A DNA stretch of 64,000 nt from Hygrocybe punicea (lineage: Eukaryota; Basidiomycota; Agaricomycetes; Agaricales; Hygrophoraceae), in NCBI GenBank assembly GCA_963556145.1, contig OY744469.1, positions 4,188,767-4,252,766 of the forward strand, given 5' to 3'. This document shows, piece by piece, positions 22,316 to 32,514 of the stretch. The stretch's first letter is position 1. Each line of letters opens with the position of its first letter. The notes under the pieces were generated by a model. That model did no database searches. It had not been told where the DNA came from and saw nothing but the letters and a program-made list of their open reading frames with translations. The position numbers and the translations under genes are program-made.

Positions 22316-25300
22316 TAGTGTGTGACACAGGTGACACCAAGGGTGTGAACCTGACACACCACACCTATCACCTGTAACACCAGACCTGTGACAGGTGAGG
22401 TGTACACAGGTCCAGGTTTATACCATGGGTTTCAGGCACAAACCATGGGTATGACACCATGTGAAAACACCGCGGGGAACCCGCATGAATACTTATAACC
22501 GATCAACGGACTATCAATGGACATGGCACATTGTACCTAATTGTTGGTCTCCACATCTGTTGGCACTGTTGCTGCCTTGCCATCACTCTCCACCCTCTTA
22601 CGTTTACCATTGCGACGCTGTACAGCCTCAATCACATCCAACATTACTACCAAATCTTTGCGGCACCAATCTCCAAGACAAAGCGATGCCCGGATCGAGG
22701 ATGCAGAGAGCCTGTTCCAGGTATATGGGAGAAGATGGCGGCCTTTCGAGAACACACGCTCAACTGCAGTCGAGGTAGCTGTATAGCATGGGTGTGAGAA
22801 TATATGAACACATGGCAAGAACACTTACCAGGAGCACTAAGATAATCGAGTGCCATGACTGAGAGCCTTGGGAACACTGCGCGATGATCCCACCACCACG
22901 CGATAGGGTCTTTGACCCTCTCGATCGGCTGGGACAAATATACCTTCAGTTCCGATACAGTCGGCACAGCATCCATGAGAATATCAAAAAGGTCCATCTC
23001 CTCCTGATGAGCAGCGTTGGTTGCTTCCGCCGGCTGCATAGGCTTGTCATACTTGACGAATTCCTCAGTAACCATGTCCTCAGCAGTTTCGATCCAGGCT
23101 TGTTCCCACCCATGCGAGCGGAAGTAGGAAAGCTTCATCCGGGGGTGGAGCACTAGACAATCTTAGAATGGTGACAGTGGCGTGGTGGAGACGGGCACTC
23201 ACCCATTGCAATTCGGTACATATTAGAGAGATCAGTCTTCGCATAATACTTGTCAATAATCTTCCGAGCAAATTTCAGAGCATGCTTGATGGCTGGCGCG
23301 AGAGGCTCGGTTGCCGAGTCCTGTAGCATGGTATCAAGGCGATCCATCATTGGGATGATGTGAGCAATCGTCTCGATGTTGTCGGTGGAGAAGAATAGTG
23401 TTGCGTCTTTGAACAACTTGACACAGCATCAGCATGGATTGGAGGGTATGGAAACTGGGTGCTCACCTTAAGAACACGCACTAAGTCCTTGAGAACAATC
23501 CAGTGCTCATCCTCCAACTCATGCTTGCGTAGTTTGAGAAGTTTGTTCCCTGTGACATCATCAATGGCCTCGCGGTACTTGATGGCAACACAGACCATAT
23601 CGTAGGTACTGTTCCACCTCGTCTTCACATCACAAGGAATCAGTCGTTCGGGTAACTTGTGATCACGGCACGCTTGTTTCCACGCGGGGAGGGCAATAGT
23701 GGAAGAGTTCACGATCGCGAAGGACAACTTGCGCACCTTGCACCAAATAGTCAAGATCAGCTGTATGAATGGCCATTTTGAGAACAACTCACATTCTACA
23801 AAGCGTCAGTCACTGTCTCGGTGTTGCTCTCAAGCTCTTCCCTTTTGTCCTCGTTCAGCTCCTCAAATGGATCCACATCATCAGGATCATCATTGCCAGC
23901 ATCGGACGCCTCATCGGGTTCGGGATCGTCATCATCGGCATCTTCGCCTTCAAATGGCAACTCACTGCCCTCACTGCCTCCCGCTATATCGGCAGTCTGG
24001 CCATCGCGTTGATTGCCACTGCATGACTTTACGAGCGCCACCGCTGAAAGATGCATCGTGTGATTGAAACATCGTATTTGATTGACTGCCTCGAAGGAGT
24101 TGGGGAGACCATCCAGTTTAGCTGCTTGCGTGACATTGTTCGAAGCGTTGTCAGCTGTAAAGGAAAGTATCTGAGGGACGAGTTTAGATTCCCATTTGTG
24201 AATAAAGATGGGCACACTGACCTTGTGCTCGAGACCATGCCTTGTGAGCATATCGTGGAACTCACGCACAAGAGTAGCACCCGTGTGGGACTCTGGCACC
24301 TCCACTACGTCGAGAAGAAAAGTGAGAATATGTCCATCATGGTGGAGATGAACAGTCCAGGCCACAAAGGCTCGATGATTGGGAGCCGTCCAGGCATCGG
24401 TAGCGAAGTGGACTTGGCCGGAGTGTTCCTTGAGAATCTTGTCAATACATTCGCGGCACCGCTCAAACACTGCCTTGATGTCCCATCTGACAGTAGCTGG
24501 AGAGGGAATGATGGTGGATGGACGGCCAGCCTTCATCATCGTGATGAACTGAGGGTCGGAAACGATCTTGGTGGGCCGGGCACTTTCAACACACCAGCGG
24601 GCAAGATGAGCTCGCGTTTCTTCAGAGGTATGCGCGCGATGGGTGACTTTGACAGGCGCCTGGCCTTGTCGGGCGAAGCTGGCAAAGATGGAACCGTCCC
24701 GACTGACAGGTGTCGGTTTGGAACCGAACGCTGCATCGACGACGTCCTCACCGAAGCATCGCACAGCGTGGGACTTCAGATTGGATGTCCCACCGCGGTC
24801 CTTCGAATCTTGGAAATGCCGAACGCCGTGGAGACCTTTGTTGCGGCATCGCGGCGCAGCACACTTGAAGAAATGATACTTGTGTCCTTTTTCGTAGCCA
24901 GCAGTGACATTGCTATTGAAAATTTGGTAAACGGGCAAGCGCCAAGACTCTTTGAGACGAGCTGATGATCCCCAGGCATTAGCAGCACTCGAAACGAGCC
25001 AAAGTCATACTCACCGAGTTCCTGCTCATCCGTCTCCTTTTCTGTGCCTTCCGAGGCTTGAACAGATTGAACTTCGTCATCGCTGACAGGTATAGAGAGT
25101 GGGGGTGATTCAGAGCGAGCAGTAGCTGAGCTGGGACGGGCCATGATTGGATGGGGAGCAGTAAACACGGCCAACGGCTTTATCAAGGCTCGGGTCGAAA
25201 GGGGGCCCATGGCACCATACAATAACGGAGTGGAGAGATGCTGCTTGGTATTGATAAGCCCAATTGTCAGTCTTGAGAGAGCGAAACACCCACCGCTGAT

Positions 25301-25760
25301 CCAAGCGCAATGTTAAGAAAATGAGACACAATAAGAGATACATGTGAGTCCTGTGAGACAGGGCTACAATTGATGATCGAGAGCATGATATCGACTTGGG
25401 CGAGACAAGGCTGGAAAAAAACGATCTGAGAAGACAAGACGCTAGTCGCACGCACTGCAATTATGTTGCCAGTGCTTGGTACCCAATCATCAGGATCCGG
25501 TGATGGAGGGCTGTCGCTGGCCATTGAAGGCATAAAGTCCTGAATCCAGCAATGAGATGATGGATCTCCGAGTCATCAGCGACGACAAACAAACTGAGGT
25601 GTCGACAAACAAAGGTGTCACTGTGTGACCATGACAAAACCGTGAACCCGCGGTAACAGGTCCGGTGTGCCGGCAGGTGGGAAAATTTAACACCATACCT
25701 GAACCTGTGGCACCTGTACCTGTGACACCGCAGGTAAACCCACACCTGTGACATACACTA
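22316..25760 (-). mobile_element. Complete hAT transposon, 3445 bp, 8-bp TSD
   Basis: The ends are TAGTGTGTGACACAGGTG (left) and CACCTGTGACATACACTA (right). These are inverted repeats matching at 16 of 18 positions. They are flanked by perfect direct copies of TGCATGAG at 22308-22315 and 25761-25768, the 8-bp duplication typical of hAT. Subterminal DNA is rich in CACCTGT/ACAGGTG motifs, likely transposase-binding sites. Removing the element and one TSD restores the MULE reading frame. An upstream ATG frame at 25523 (MASDSPPSPDPDDWVPSTGN) inside the element may be an extra 5' exon. Confidence 0.93.
22537..25144 (-). CDS. hAT transposase, apparently intact
   Basis: Six exons on the minus strand (25144-25015, 24961-23814, 23736-23467, 23416-23203, 23152-22829, 22778-22537) join in phase into 775 residues. 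Residues 55-115 form a BED-type zinc finger (C77, C82, H108, C112). The RNase-H-like core has HFATDAWTA (D232) and FTADNASNN (D314), then RWNSTYDM. The C-terminus holds the hAT dimerisation block WWDHRAVFPRLSVMALDYL followed by STAVERVFSKGRHLL. An acidic insert (EGEDADDDDPEPDEASD) precedes RKLSFAIVNSS. The donor GTGACT at 23813 is unusual but the only one that keeps phase. The intact frame and matching termini suggest it could still be active. Confidence 0.88.
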
Positions 25761-26289
25761 TGCATGAGCAATGCTTTGTTTTCCCTTGGCAATAATTTGC
25801 AGGATCAATCATCTGTCCATGCAGAGGACGGCATTCTAGAGAGCTAGAGCATTGCAGTCGCAGATGCCGAAGTTTCCCTTGTAATATGAGAATCAAGTCA
25901 TCTGAGATCGTAAGGCATACCTTTTCCACAATCCCGGACACTTTCTGCCTTTCTCCATTGGTACCCACGTCGTCACTCATATTCATATACGAAATGCACT
26001 GCCCCCTCGAGTGTCTCAAACATCATCCCCATTTGTGAGCGCTGTGGATCCAAAGGGGTGTCTGGTGCCTTGCTTGGTGAACCACTTTGAGAATGAGGCA
26101 CAGTCGGATCGAATGTTGGCTGGGGTGGCGTATGAGCGCGACGCTGGGATCTGGAGGTGCCAACCACGAATCTTCCACTGCAGCAAGCTTGCGACCAGGA
26201 CTGGGAAGGGTGTCTGAATTTGAATCATCTGAGTCACCGCTCAGGCTGGATCTGTCTTCTGCAGGCTCAGGCCATGCGAGTCCGTCAGG

Positions 26290-27440
26290 TAGTGTTGCCG
26301 AAGTCCGGTTCGGAACCGATCCAAACCCGGTTCAAACCCCAAACTGAACCCTAAGTTCAGTCTAAGTTCAGCAACTTTGGCTGAACTGAACTGCAGGTCC
26401 GGTGCGGGGTTCAGGGCCCTTCAGAAATTTCTGAACGGCTTGGAACCGGGTCCAAACCGTGAACTCATTGTAGGTAGATACTGAAATATTCAATTTTTAT
26501 GTTAATTTTTTGTGTATGAACTCACGAGAACTTGGGTCATGTGACCTTAAACATACACACGAATTCACACAGATTCGACTCAACCAAAACAGCAATGTAC
26601 AGTAACAGCAACACTGGTAAGTAGTTAGTTTATTTCATACTTTACTGACATTTTCTTACACAAAGAAGCCCCCCATGGCCCACGCCCATGCCCACGCCCT
26701 GCTTGCGCCCATGCCAAAACCACACCCATGCCAACACCATGCCCATGCCCACACCATGCCCACGATGGGAACCAGGGACTGTAGCAAGAACGGGACACAG
26801 TGGGGAGTGGTGCGCCCACCCCCGCTGCTAAGATACATTGCCTTTTTTATTTTTCACTTATTTATCTATACTTACCCCCCACAGCTCCATGATGCCCGTG
26901 AGCATGGACGTGGCAGCAGCCCCACGGCAACCCCAGCAGCAGTGGCAGCAGCCACGGCTGCAACGAAAACGGCAGTGGCAACAACAGCAGCAGCTATGGC
27001 AGCAGCTATGGCAACAGCAGCTACAGCAGCAGCAACAGAAGCATCAGCTACAGCAGCAGCAGCGTTGACAGCAGTGGCAGCAGCGACGGTGACAGCAGCA
27101 GCAGCAGTGACCGCGGCAATGGCAGCAGTTGCAACAACGGCGCTGGCAGTGACGCAGCACCCACGGCAGTGGGTGGTCCCCCCCCTTCCTCCCCACCCTC
27201 CCAACTCCTCGCAACCCCAGGCCCACGTCAATTGACGTGGTGCTGCGGCTTGCAAGGAAATTTGAGGGTGAAGGGTGGTTCGTGGTTCAAACCGCATCAG
27301 AACGCAGACCGGATCGCATGGAACAGTTCCATGCGGTTCTGGTTCTGGTTCAGCAGGGGGGCCAAACTGAACTGAGGGTCCGGTTTTCGGTTCAGCCAAA
27401 AAGGCCGAAAACTGGACCAAACCGGACTTCGGCAACACTA
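26290..27440. mobile_element. Non-autonomous hAT-like element, family X, copy 1
   Basis: It starts TAGTGTTGCCGAAGTCCGGT and ends with the exact complement ACCGGACTTCGGCAACACTA. Flanks CCGTCAGG (26282-26289) and CGGTCAGG (27441-27448) are an 8-bp duplication with one mismatch. Just inside each end are repeated GGTTC/GAACC words. The middle has a palindrome GGTCATGTGACC, an intron-like segment (GGTAAGTAG..TTTACTGACA..CAAAG near 26618-26668), then 250 bp rich in CAGCAG/GCAACA units and an 18-bp palindrome at 27223-27240. Long alanine-rich frames reflect the repeat, not a gene. Confidence 0.88.
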
Positions 27441-27499
27441 CGGTCAGGAGGTGGGCTCTATTGGAGGAAATGCTTCAGGTGAATGTTCCGGCATTGCGT

Positions 27500-28800
27500 A
27501 AACACTAACCTTGTCAACCTTGCACAGTGATGCTAGATGAAACAGCAGGAGTTTGGTCAACCAGTTCCAATGAAAAGTACTTGCGTCTTCCTGGCACCAT
27601 AATGGCACACTTGGATCAATGAATGTGTGAATGACGTTCAAGGCAATGATCCCACACCACCCGCTGTCTTTCCCTTGTTCCGGCGTGGGAAGTACCTTTT
27701 CTGTCCATCGGCCTTGGGTGTCAGTGATGTTGGCCAAAAACCACTGCAGTTTTGCCAGTGCAGTTTTATCAGCTGCCCAGCGAAGCGAATCACCTGATAG
27801 ATGACAAGTTCCTTCATCGAAATGATACAAGGTGCCCAGTGCACACCTTTCTTGTTGAAAATATAAGCCATATAGTCGGGAAGATCGGCAAGCAAGGAGT
27901 CTCAGAGTTCCTTCAACATCTTGGATAGACGTTTTGCATTGTACGCGTTAGTGAGTTGTGTGTCGAATATGGACGGAAGGATCAATGAGATTGGGCAATT
28001 CATTTGTTCCGAATTGGGCGACTGAAGTTCGAGTGCGATGAGATGGCTACACATGTCAAGAACACACTCCCCAAGCCAGTTGTCATTGAGGAGCTCATGC
28101 AATGCACACAACTGTGGAACATCTACATCAATGGGAAAGCCATTGAGCTCGGCATCAGCTTTGCATTGAAGCAATGCCTCAAAAGTGTCAGGATCCAATA
28201 ATTGGTGTTTATGAATAGTTCCAATGATATCCAACAATTTGGAGGTGCGGTTATGGAATAACAGTGCATTGGACCATTGCTGAGTGGTGCGAAAATGAAC
28301 CGTATGGACAACGCCTGTATCCCAAACTGGGTCAACACATGGATAGCATGTGAGGTGGAGAACTTGCCTTGAACCTCAACAATGATGGCTTGGTAACCTT
28401 GAGAAATCCTTTCCGGCTGGTTGCCAAGAAACTTTCAGATGTCTTTCAGAGAAGGAAACAAGTGGCTTGGGAAATGGTTGGCTCCAGAGGTTGTCTGAGA
28501 CCAACCGATGAGACGAAGGCTGTTGTCAGGCAGAATAGTGGGGAACTTTGCTAGAAGGTCAAGTGATTCCTGGATGGTGAGTGTTGCCAGAGCATCTGAG
28601 GAAAAAGGAACATCAGCAGTAGATGACTCGTATGCTGTAAAACCAGTAGATGAACCAAGTGAAGGAAAGACAAGGAAGTCTGAGCCATCCGAGTCCTCAC
28701 TTGCGTCCCCGCTGCCCATGACTTTGGGAATGCTCGACAGGGGTACAGACGGACACCCAATGGACCTAATATATGCCTGGCTGCATCTGCAAGCTCTCAC
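27500..28800 (-). pseudogene. Ulp1-like (C48) cysteine protease associated with a MULE
   Basis: On the minus strand the C-terminal part reads GVHWAPCIIS, then after a one-base frame change FDEGTCHLSGDSLRWAADK and GKDSGWCGIIALNVIHTFID. These carry the catalytic His (HW), Asp (GDSL), Gln-region and Cys (DSGWCG) of Ulp1/SENP proteases, which cleave SUMO-like modifiers. Upstream, about 300 residues (LDLLAKFPTILPDNSLRLIG, NDNWLGECVLDM) belong to the same protein. The frameshift inactivates it. It lies directly upstream of, and in the same orientation as, the MULE transposase, with only a later insertion (copy 1 of family X) in between, so it was probably cargo or a second gene of that MULE. Confidence 0.75.
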
Positions 28801-28849
28801 TGGCCAAGAGAGAACTGCGCTAGATCAAAAGAGGGCTACTTGATCAAAA

Positions 28850-29850
28850 CCTGCATTCCCCGAGATTGAGCATCAGTACAGCCCCTAAAGTAAGATCGGC
28901 AGCACCATCAGCATTGACCCAATCCAACGACATTCACAGTGTAGGAATGGCATGGATAGCGGAGGGCCCTTCCTTGTCAGAAGTGAATTGTTAGCGCATG
29001 TTAGCTGTATACAGAACTTGATTTGGAAGCATGATACCCATTTTTGCTATTCCATGAATCCCTTGATCCAACACCGTATGCCATTGCTCTACACCCATTA
29101 GTACTAGTGCAATGATGGTGAATTAGTGCAATGACGGTGAATGAGTCCCACCAATCGGTTCAAATCATACAACAACTGATGAGTTCCTCAATTTGTGGTC
29201 TGTGATCCCCGTTCTGTGCATCTGCAGCCAGTAGGATCTTGCCCAATTGTCTCCCAAAACGGTTGATCGATAGACTTGGTGTTACACTGAAAAATTTCTT
29301 CGTTTCTGGTTGAGTGCCTTGAGATCCAGCACTCCAATATGCTTTTCACACTGGTCAGCAATTTGATGTGTACCTGACAGCTATTGTTCATCCATCCGGA
29401 TCTAATAGGCACATTCAAAATTGTTCCAGTCTTGATCCAATTCGATTGTGTTCATGAGGTGACTGGGGCGGAACGGGCAAGGGCAAATGCCCAATATTCA
29501 CCTCATGAACATTGGACACATGTCAATTGACGTGGCCATTTGTGTTCGTGAGGTGACTGGGACGAGGCATTTGCTAAGCCACGGCTTTTGGCTGTGGGTA
29601 GAGAACGAGGGGCCAAGGGGGTCCATGAGCGAGATGATGGGGCCGTGATCCCACAACCTTGCCGTAAAGGTCAGGAACCTTGTTGCAAAGGATTTTGAGA
29701 TTTTCTGTGTCAGCGGAGGATGAAAAATGATGGCATCGCAAGGGGAAAGCAGAGGCACTTAGCTGATTGTTCCTTTTCTCTGAAAATGTACGGCAGCCAT
29801 GCCCTTCGATTTTCCCGTGCTGTCGCAGTGGTGTGTTATTGGGTCCAGGT
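28850..29850. other. Transposon-derived DNA without recognisable genes
   Basis: Short open frames only. Notable are two direct copies of TTAGTGCAATGA-GGTGAAT near 29098 and 29118, and at 29455-29570 three occurrences of a TTCRTGAGGTGACTGGG-type word with a CATGTCAATTGACGTGG palindromic segment like that inside the family X elements. No function can be assigned. Confidence 0.4.
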
Positions 29851-29939
29851 TTGAGGAGGGGTGAACTAGAGAGCAGGGACTCAGAAGAGAGGGAGTTTTG
29901 CTGGGCGGTGTGGGATATGCATGATAGGTTCATTGTGAG

Positions 29940-31250
29940 TTGTCAGTGGAAGTCCAGGTTGACTACATTTGGGTGTGAAAGAAAGAAGAACTTGCTTTGG
30001 AGCATCGCAGGGTTGGTGGGGGCATAAGGCGTTCCATAGGGGTACGCGGAAACCCTCTCCCCGATAGGTGGTGACACCTTGAAGTTCTCATTTGCGAGAA
30101 CGAAGCAGCCATTTGCGCCAAACATACAGGTAGGCTCATCAATGAAGCTCGCCATGTGAATCGTGCGATCCCCACCTGAAGATTCGGTCGACAAAGGAGA
30201 AAAAGTCAGTGTTGGTGTCGCCACATTGTTTGGACTTGAGCTGAATTGTTCCGCATTCACTGGAGTATATATCAGGGGGCCAGTCATCATTGTCGTATGC
30301 ATTGGTGTCGTGGTCATCATCGTGTCATATCCCGTTGACGGTGCTTCGAGGGGAGGTTCTCTTGGTTTCAGGGATTGAGAGTAGTGAATAGCGTGGGTAA
30401 CCCATGGGTAATTTTGGCTGTACCCGTACCCGCACCCATTGTACCCACGGGTACAAAACCCGCGGGTTTTACCCGTCATTTTAAGCCCCGGATCGTCCAA
30501 AACGGTCAAGTATTGAGCTAGATATGCTCAAAATACTTTATTCTAGTATTTTGAGCATATCTAGCTCAATACGTGACTGTTTTGGATGATCCAGGGCTTA
30601 AAATAAAGCTGGCGGGTCCAGAAATCTGTACCCGTACCCGTATCTGTGGCTATACCCGTGGAAGAACCCGCGGGTTCACCCGTACCCGTGCATTTCTCTA
30701 ATTGAGAGTATTGCATCGTCATAGACGATGGTATCTGTTCCGCTAATCTGCTCGCTGGAAGTGTCGCACAATGTGCGAGGCCTCTCATGCTGAGCATGGT
30801 TGAAGACAGAAGGTCAATGATATGCGGTTCCATCTGTAGTCTCTTCGTCAATTTGGAAACCACCATCAGATCGCTGTCACTGTGACATCTGATGACAGTC
30901 CATATGACGACATTTGGTGCTGATGTGGAGGCTGCTGGTGATGGTAGTGGTGTTTTTCCAACCCAAAGCTGCCACTTGAGAGCATCGCCCAGGGCCCACT
31001 CGCATCGTCTGATTTCGATGTGGTAGAGAGGGGTGAAGAGGAGGCAGAAGATGCTGGAGTATTCAAGTAAGACACGGGAGGTGAGCGAGAGGGGAGAGAA
31101 GCAGGCAGAGCACTATAGGGTTGCCAGCGGAACCCTGGTGCGAGTGGCGGGGGGAGCCCTATGGGCGAGAGAGTGGGAGAATGTGTGCATGTACCAGAAG
31201 AGAGTAAATTGAGCTGGGGAGAGGGAGCAGAGATGGTTGAGAGGAGAGTT
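29940..31250 (-). pseudogene. Ser/Pro/His-rich protein fragment, interrupted by a MITE
   Basis: On the minus strand, upstream text (SYLNTPASSASSSPLSTTSK, EKHHYHHQQPPHQHQMSSYG) and downstream text (SLKPREPPLEAPSTGYD, FSPLSTESSGGDRTIHMASF, SAYPYGTPYAPTNPAML) look like low-complexity activation regions of a fungal transcription factor. Removing the 319-bp MITE at 30382-30700 restores one frame across MTMQYS-QSLKPREPP. Stops and frame changes occur upstream. No DNA-binding domain is visible, so the original function is unknown. Confidence 0.45.
30382..30700. mobile_element. hAT-like MITE, 319 bp, 8-bp TSD
   Basis: Flanked by perfect ATTGAGAG copies (30374-30381 and 30701-30708). The termini are TAGTGAATAGCGTGGGTA and, reversed, TAGAGAAATGCACGGGTA. 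Subterminal DNA is full of ACCCGTACCCG words. The centre is a strong hairpin: about 60-bp arms (30478-30537 and 30543-30605) meet around TATTCTAGTA. No coding capacity. Confidence 0.9.
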
Positions 31251-31739
31251 ATTAATGAGGCAATTGTATCAGTTTCAAATGATCATGGACAGAGTGAAAA
31301 TAAAGAGATTTTCATGTTTGAGGAGGGGTGAACTAGAGAGCAGGGATTCAGAAGAGAGAGTTTTGCTGGGTGGTGCGGGATATGCATAAAAGGTTCATTG
31401 TGAGTTGTGGAGTCAGCGGAAGTCCAGGTCGGATGACTTGGATGATCCGGTACTTGAAAAAGACTTTGTGGGCCCAGGACAGCGAGTGGGTGTTGGTTTG
31501 CTGCAGAATCAGAAAGCTGAGGGGTTTTAGGGACAAGCCAAGGTGAGAATTGACGGGTTGAACTGGGAGCGGTTGCCAGCTTCTGGGTCGCCACCGTCAC
31601 CATCCTGGTTTTGTATCCTCGTAGCCGTACGTCATCACCAGCACTGTTGCCAAGCCAGCCCCTTGGTGGGCACCATGTTGACGTCGTTGTTGATGTGCTA
31701 CCCTGTACCCGACCTTTAGGCAAAATCGCGGGTTAACCC

Positions 31740-32514
31740 AAACGTGCCTAGCCTTTTGTACAGCTGCATGTGATAAGATTCCAGATATGATATGAGATTG
31801 ACATCGGTGGGAGCCATGACATCGAAAGTGCCCCCAATCTCCGATTGTGCCTGGATGACTAAGTGGCTCCCCAGGGTGCCAAATAGAATAAGCCTATTTT
31901 TAATTGATCAAAAAATTTCCTACAAGTGTCAAGCTCACTACAAATGACTGTAATTCCAAGAATTTTTTCCATGTACAACTGACCAAATTTATAATCCCAA
32001 ACAATTGCAAACAAGATAAAATGATGAATTTTGCTGGTGTGCTAAATTCATCACCCACTCAAGCGGTCTGCTGAGTGCCTGCTGGATGCCCACTGGGTAC
32101 CCACAATTATTATTTATGCAAAGTAACGCATCTGACAAATAAACAAGTAAACACATAAGCCGCATATACATTTCAGAAGGATGGGTGGGACAGTGCACAC
32201 TTGAAATTCATGTCAAAGGGTTAGGTACATAAGAGTACATAAGAGAATGATAATTTGCCATGTGGATGGCAGATAAGGTGATTGGACAAAACTCTTCTTT
32301 CTCAACCTCATTGAACAGCTGGTCACATTCTGCTATCCATTTAGCGATAAGTCATTCGTGGGTTTTCACGATCATATTGATGTTGCAAGCAGGGGTTACA
32401 TGGATTGCTGGATATTGATCATTCCAGTAAACATATAATTCATCGTATTCCCTCCACCTAGAGGTGACCATCAGCCAATGCAATGTGCAGAAATAAAGCA
32501 ACGTACCCTGAGAA
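31740..32514. other. AT-rich DNA with a partial repeat shared with 16.7/18.2 kb
   Basis: GGGTGCCAAATAGAATAAGC near 31869 is the complement of a segment near 18187, and the following 60 bp (TTGATCAAAAAATTTCC and AAGTGTCAAGCTCACTAC) is the complement of 16715-16762. At 16.7-18.2 kb the same sequence is split by the two foldback elements, so this copy shows the unsplit state. Confidence 0.55.

Larger units (their letters stand above)
19957..26167 (-). pseudogene. MULE (Mutator-like) transposase, decayed and interrupted by a hAT
   Basis: Read on the minus strand with the hAT at 22316-25760 removed, one frame passes from KTKHCSC directly into TACVNIRSAESGHFHFSYVG and LAHNHPAT, a FAR1/MULE-type N-terminal zinc-binding region. 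It then gives VFQVQIDELTRQFKNIFWMS and SDVIISDIAMGRNQYGLPLN (start of the DDE domain), DADLGLDLA, and later the SWIM zinc finger HFICNCMMVTNLGIPCWHFY. It ends with a basic stretch and a CCHC knuckle CSKCGSYGHYATMC before a stop at 19957. In-frame stops at the FFSS-NITY and AISR-PPSD junctions show decay. Probable start ATG at 26167. Once a cut-and-paste transposase; now inactive. Confidence 0.8.
29851..31432. repeat. Direct repeat of about 107 bp (29851-29957 and 31319-31432)
   Basis: The two copies start TTTGAGGAGGGGTGAACTAG (about 29849 and 31317) and end GAAGTCCAGGT, with roughly 90 percent identity by eye. They flank the broken Ser/His-rich gene fragment. They could be terminal repeats of an element or a local duplication. 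Confidence 0.65.

Noticed and set aside
24051..24965. 304-residue frame on the plus strand
   Set aside because: It is the antisense shadow of exon 2 of the hAT transposase, which has the recognisable domains.
26675..27235. Open frame of 186 residues rich in alanine
   Set aside because: It is the translation of CAG/GCA trinucleotide arrays inside a TIR-bounded element; the opposite strand is equally open.
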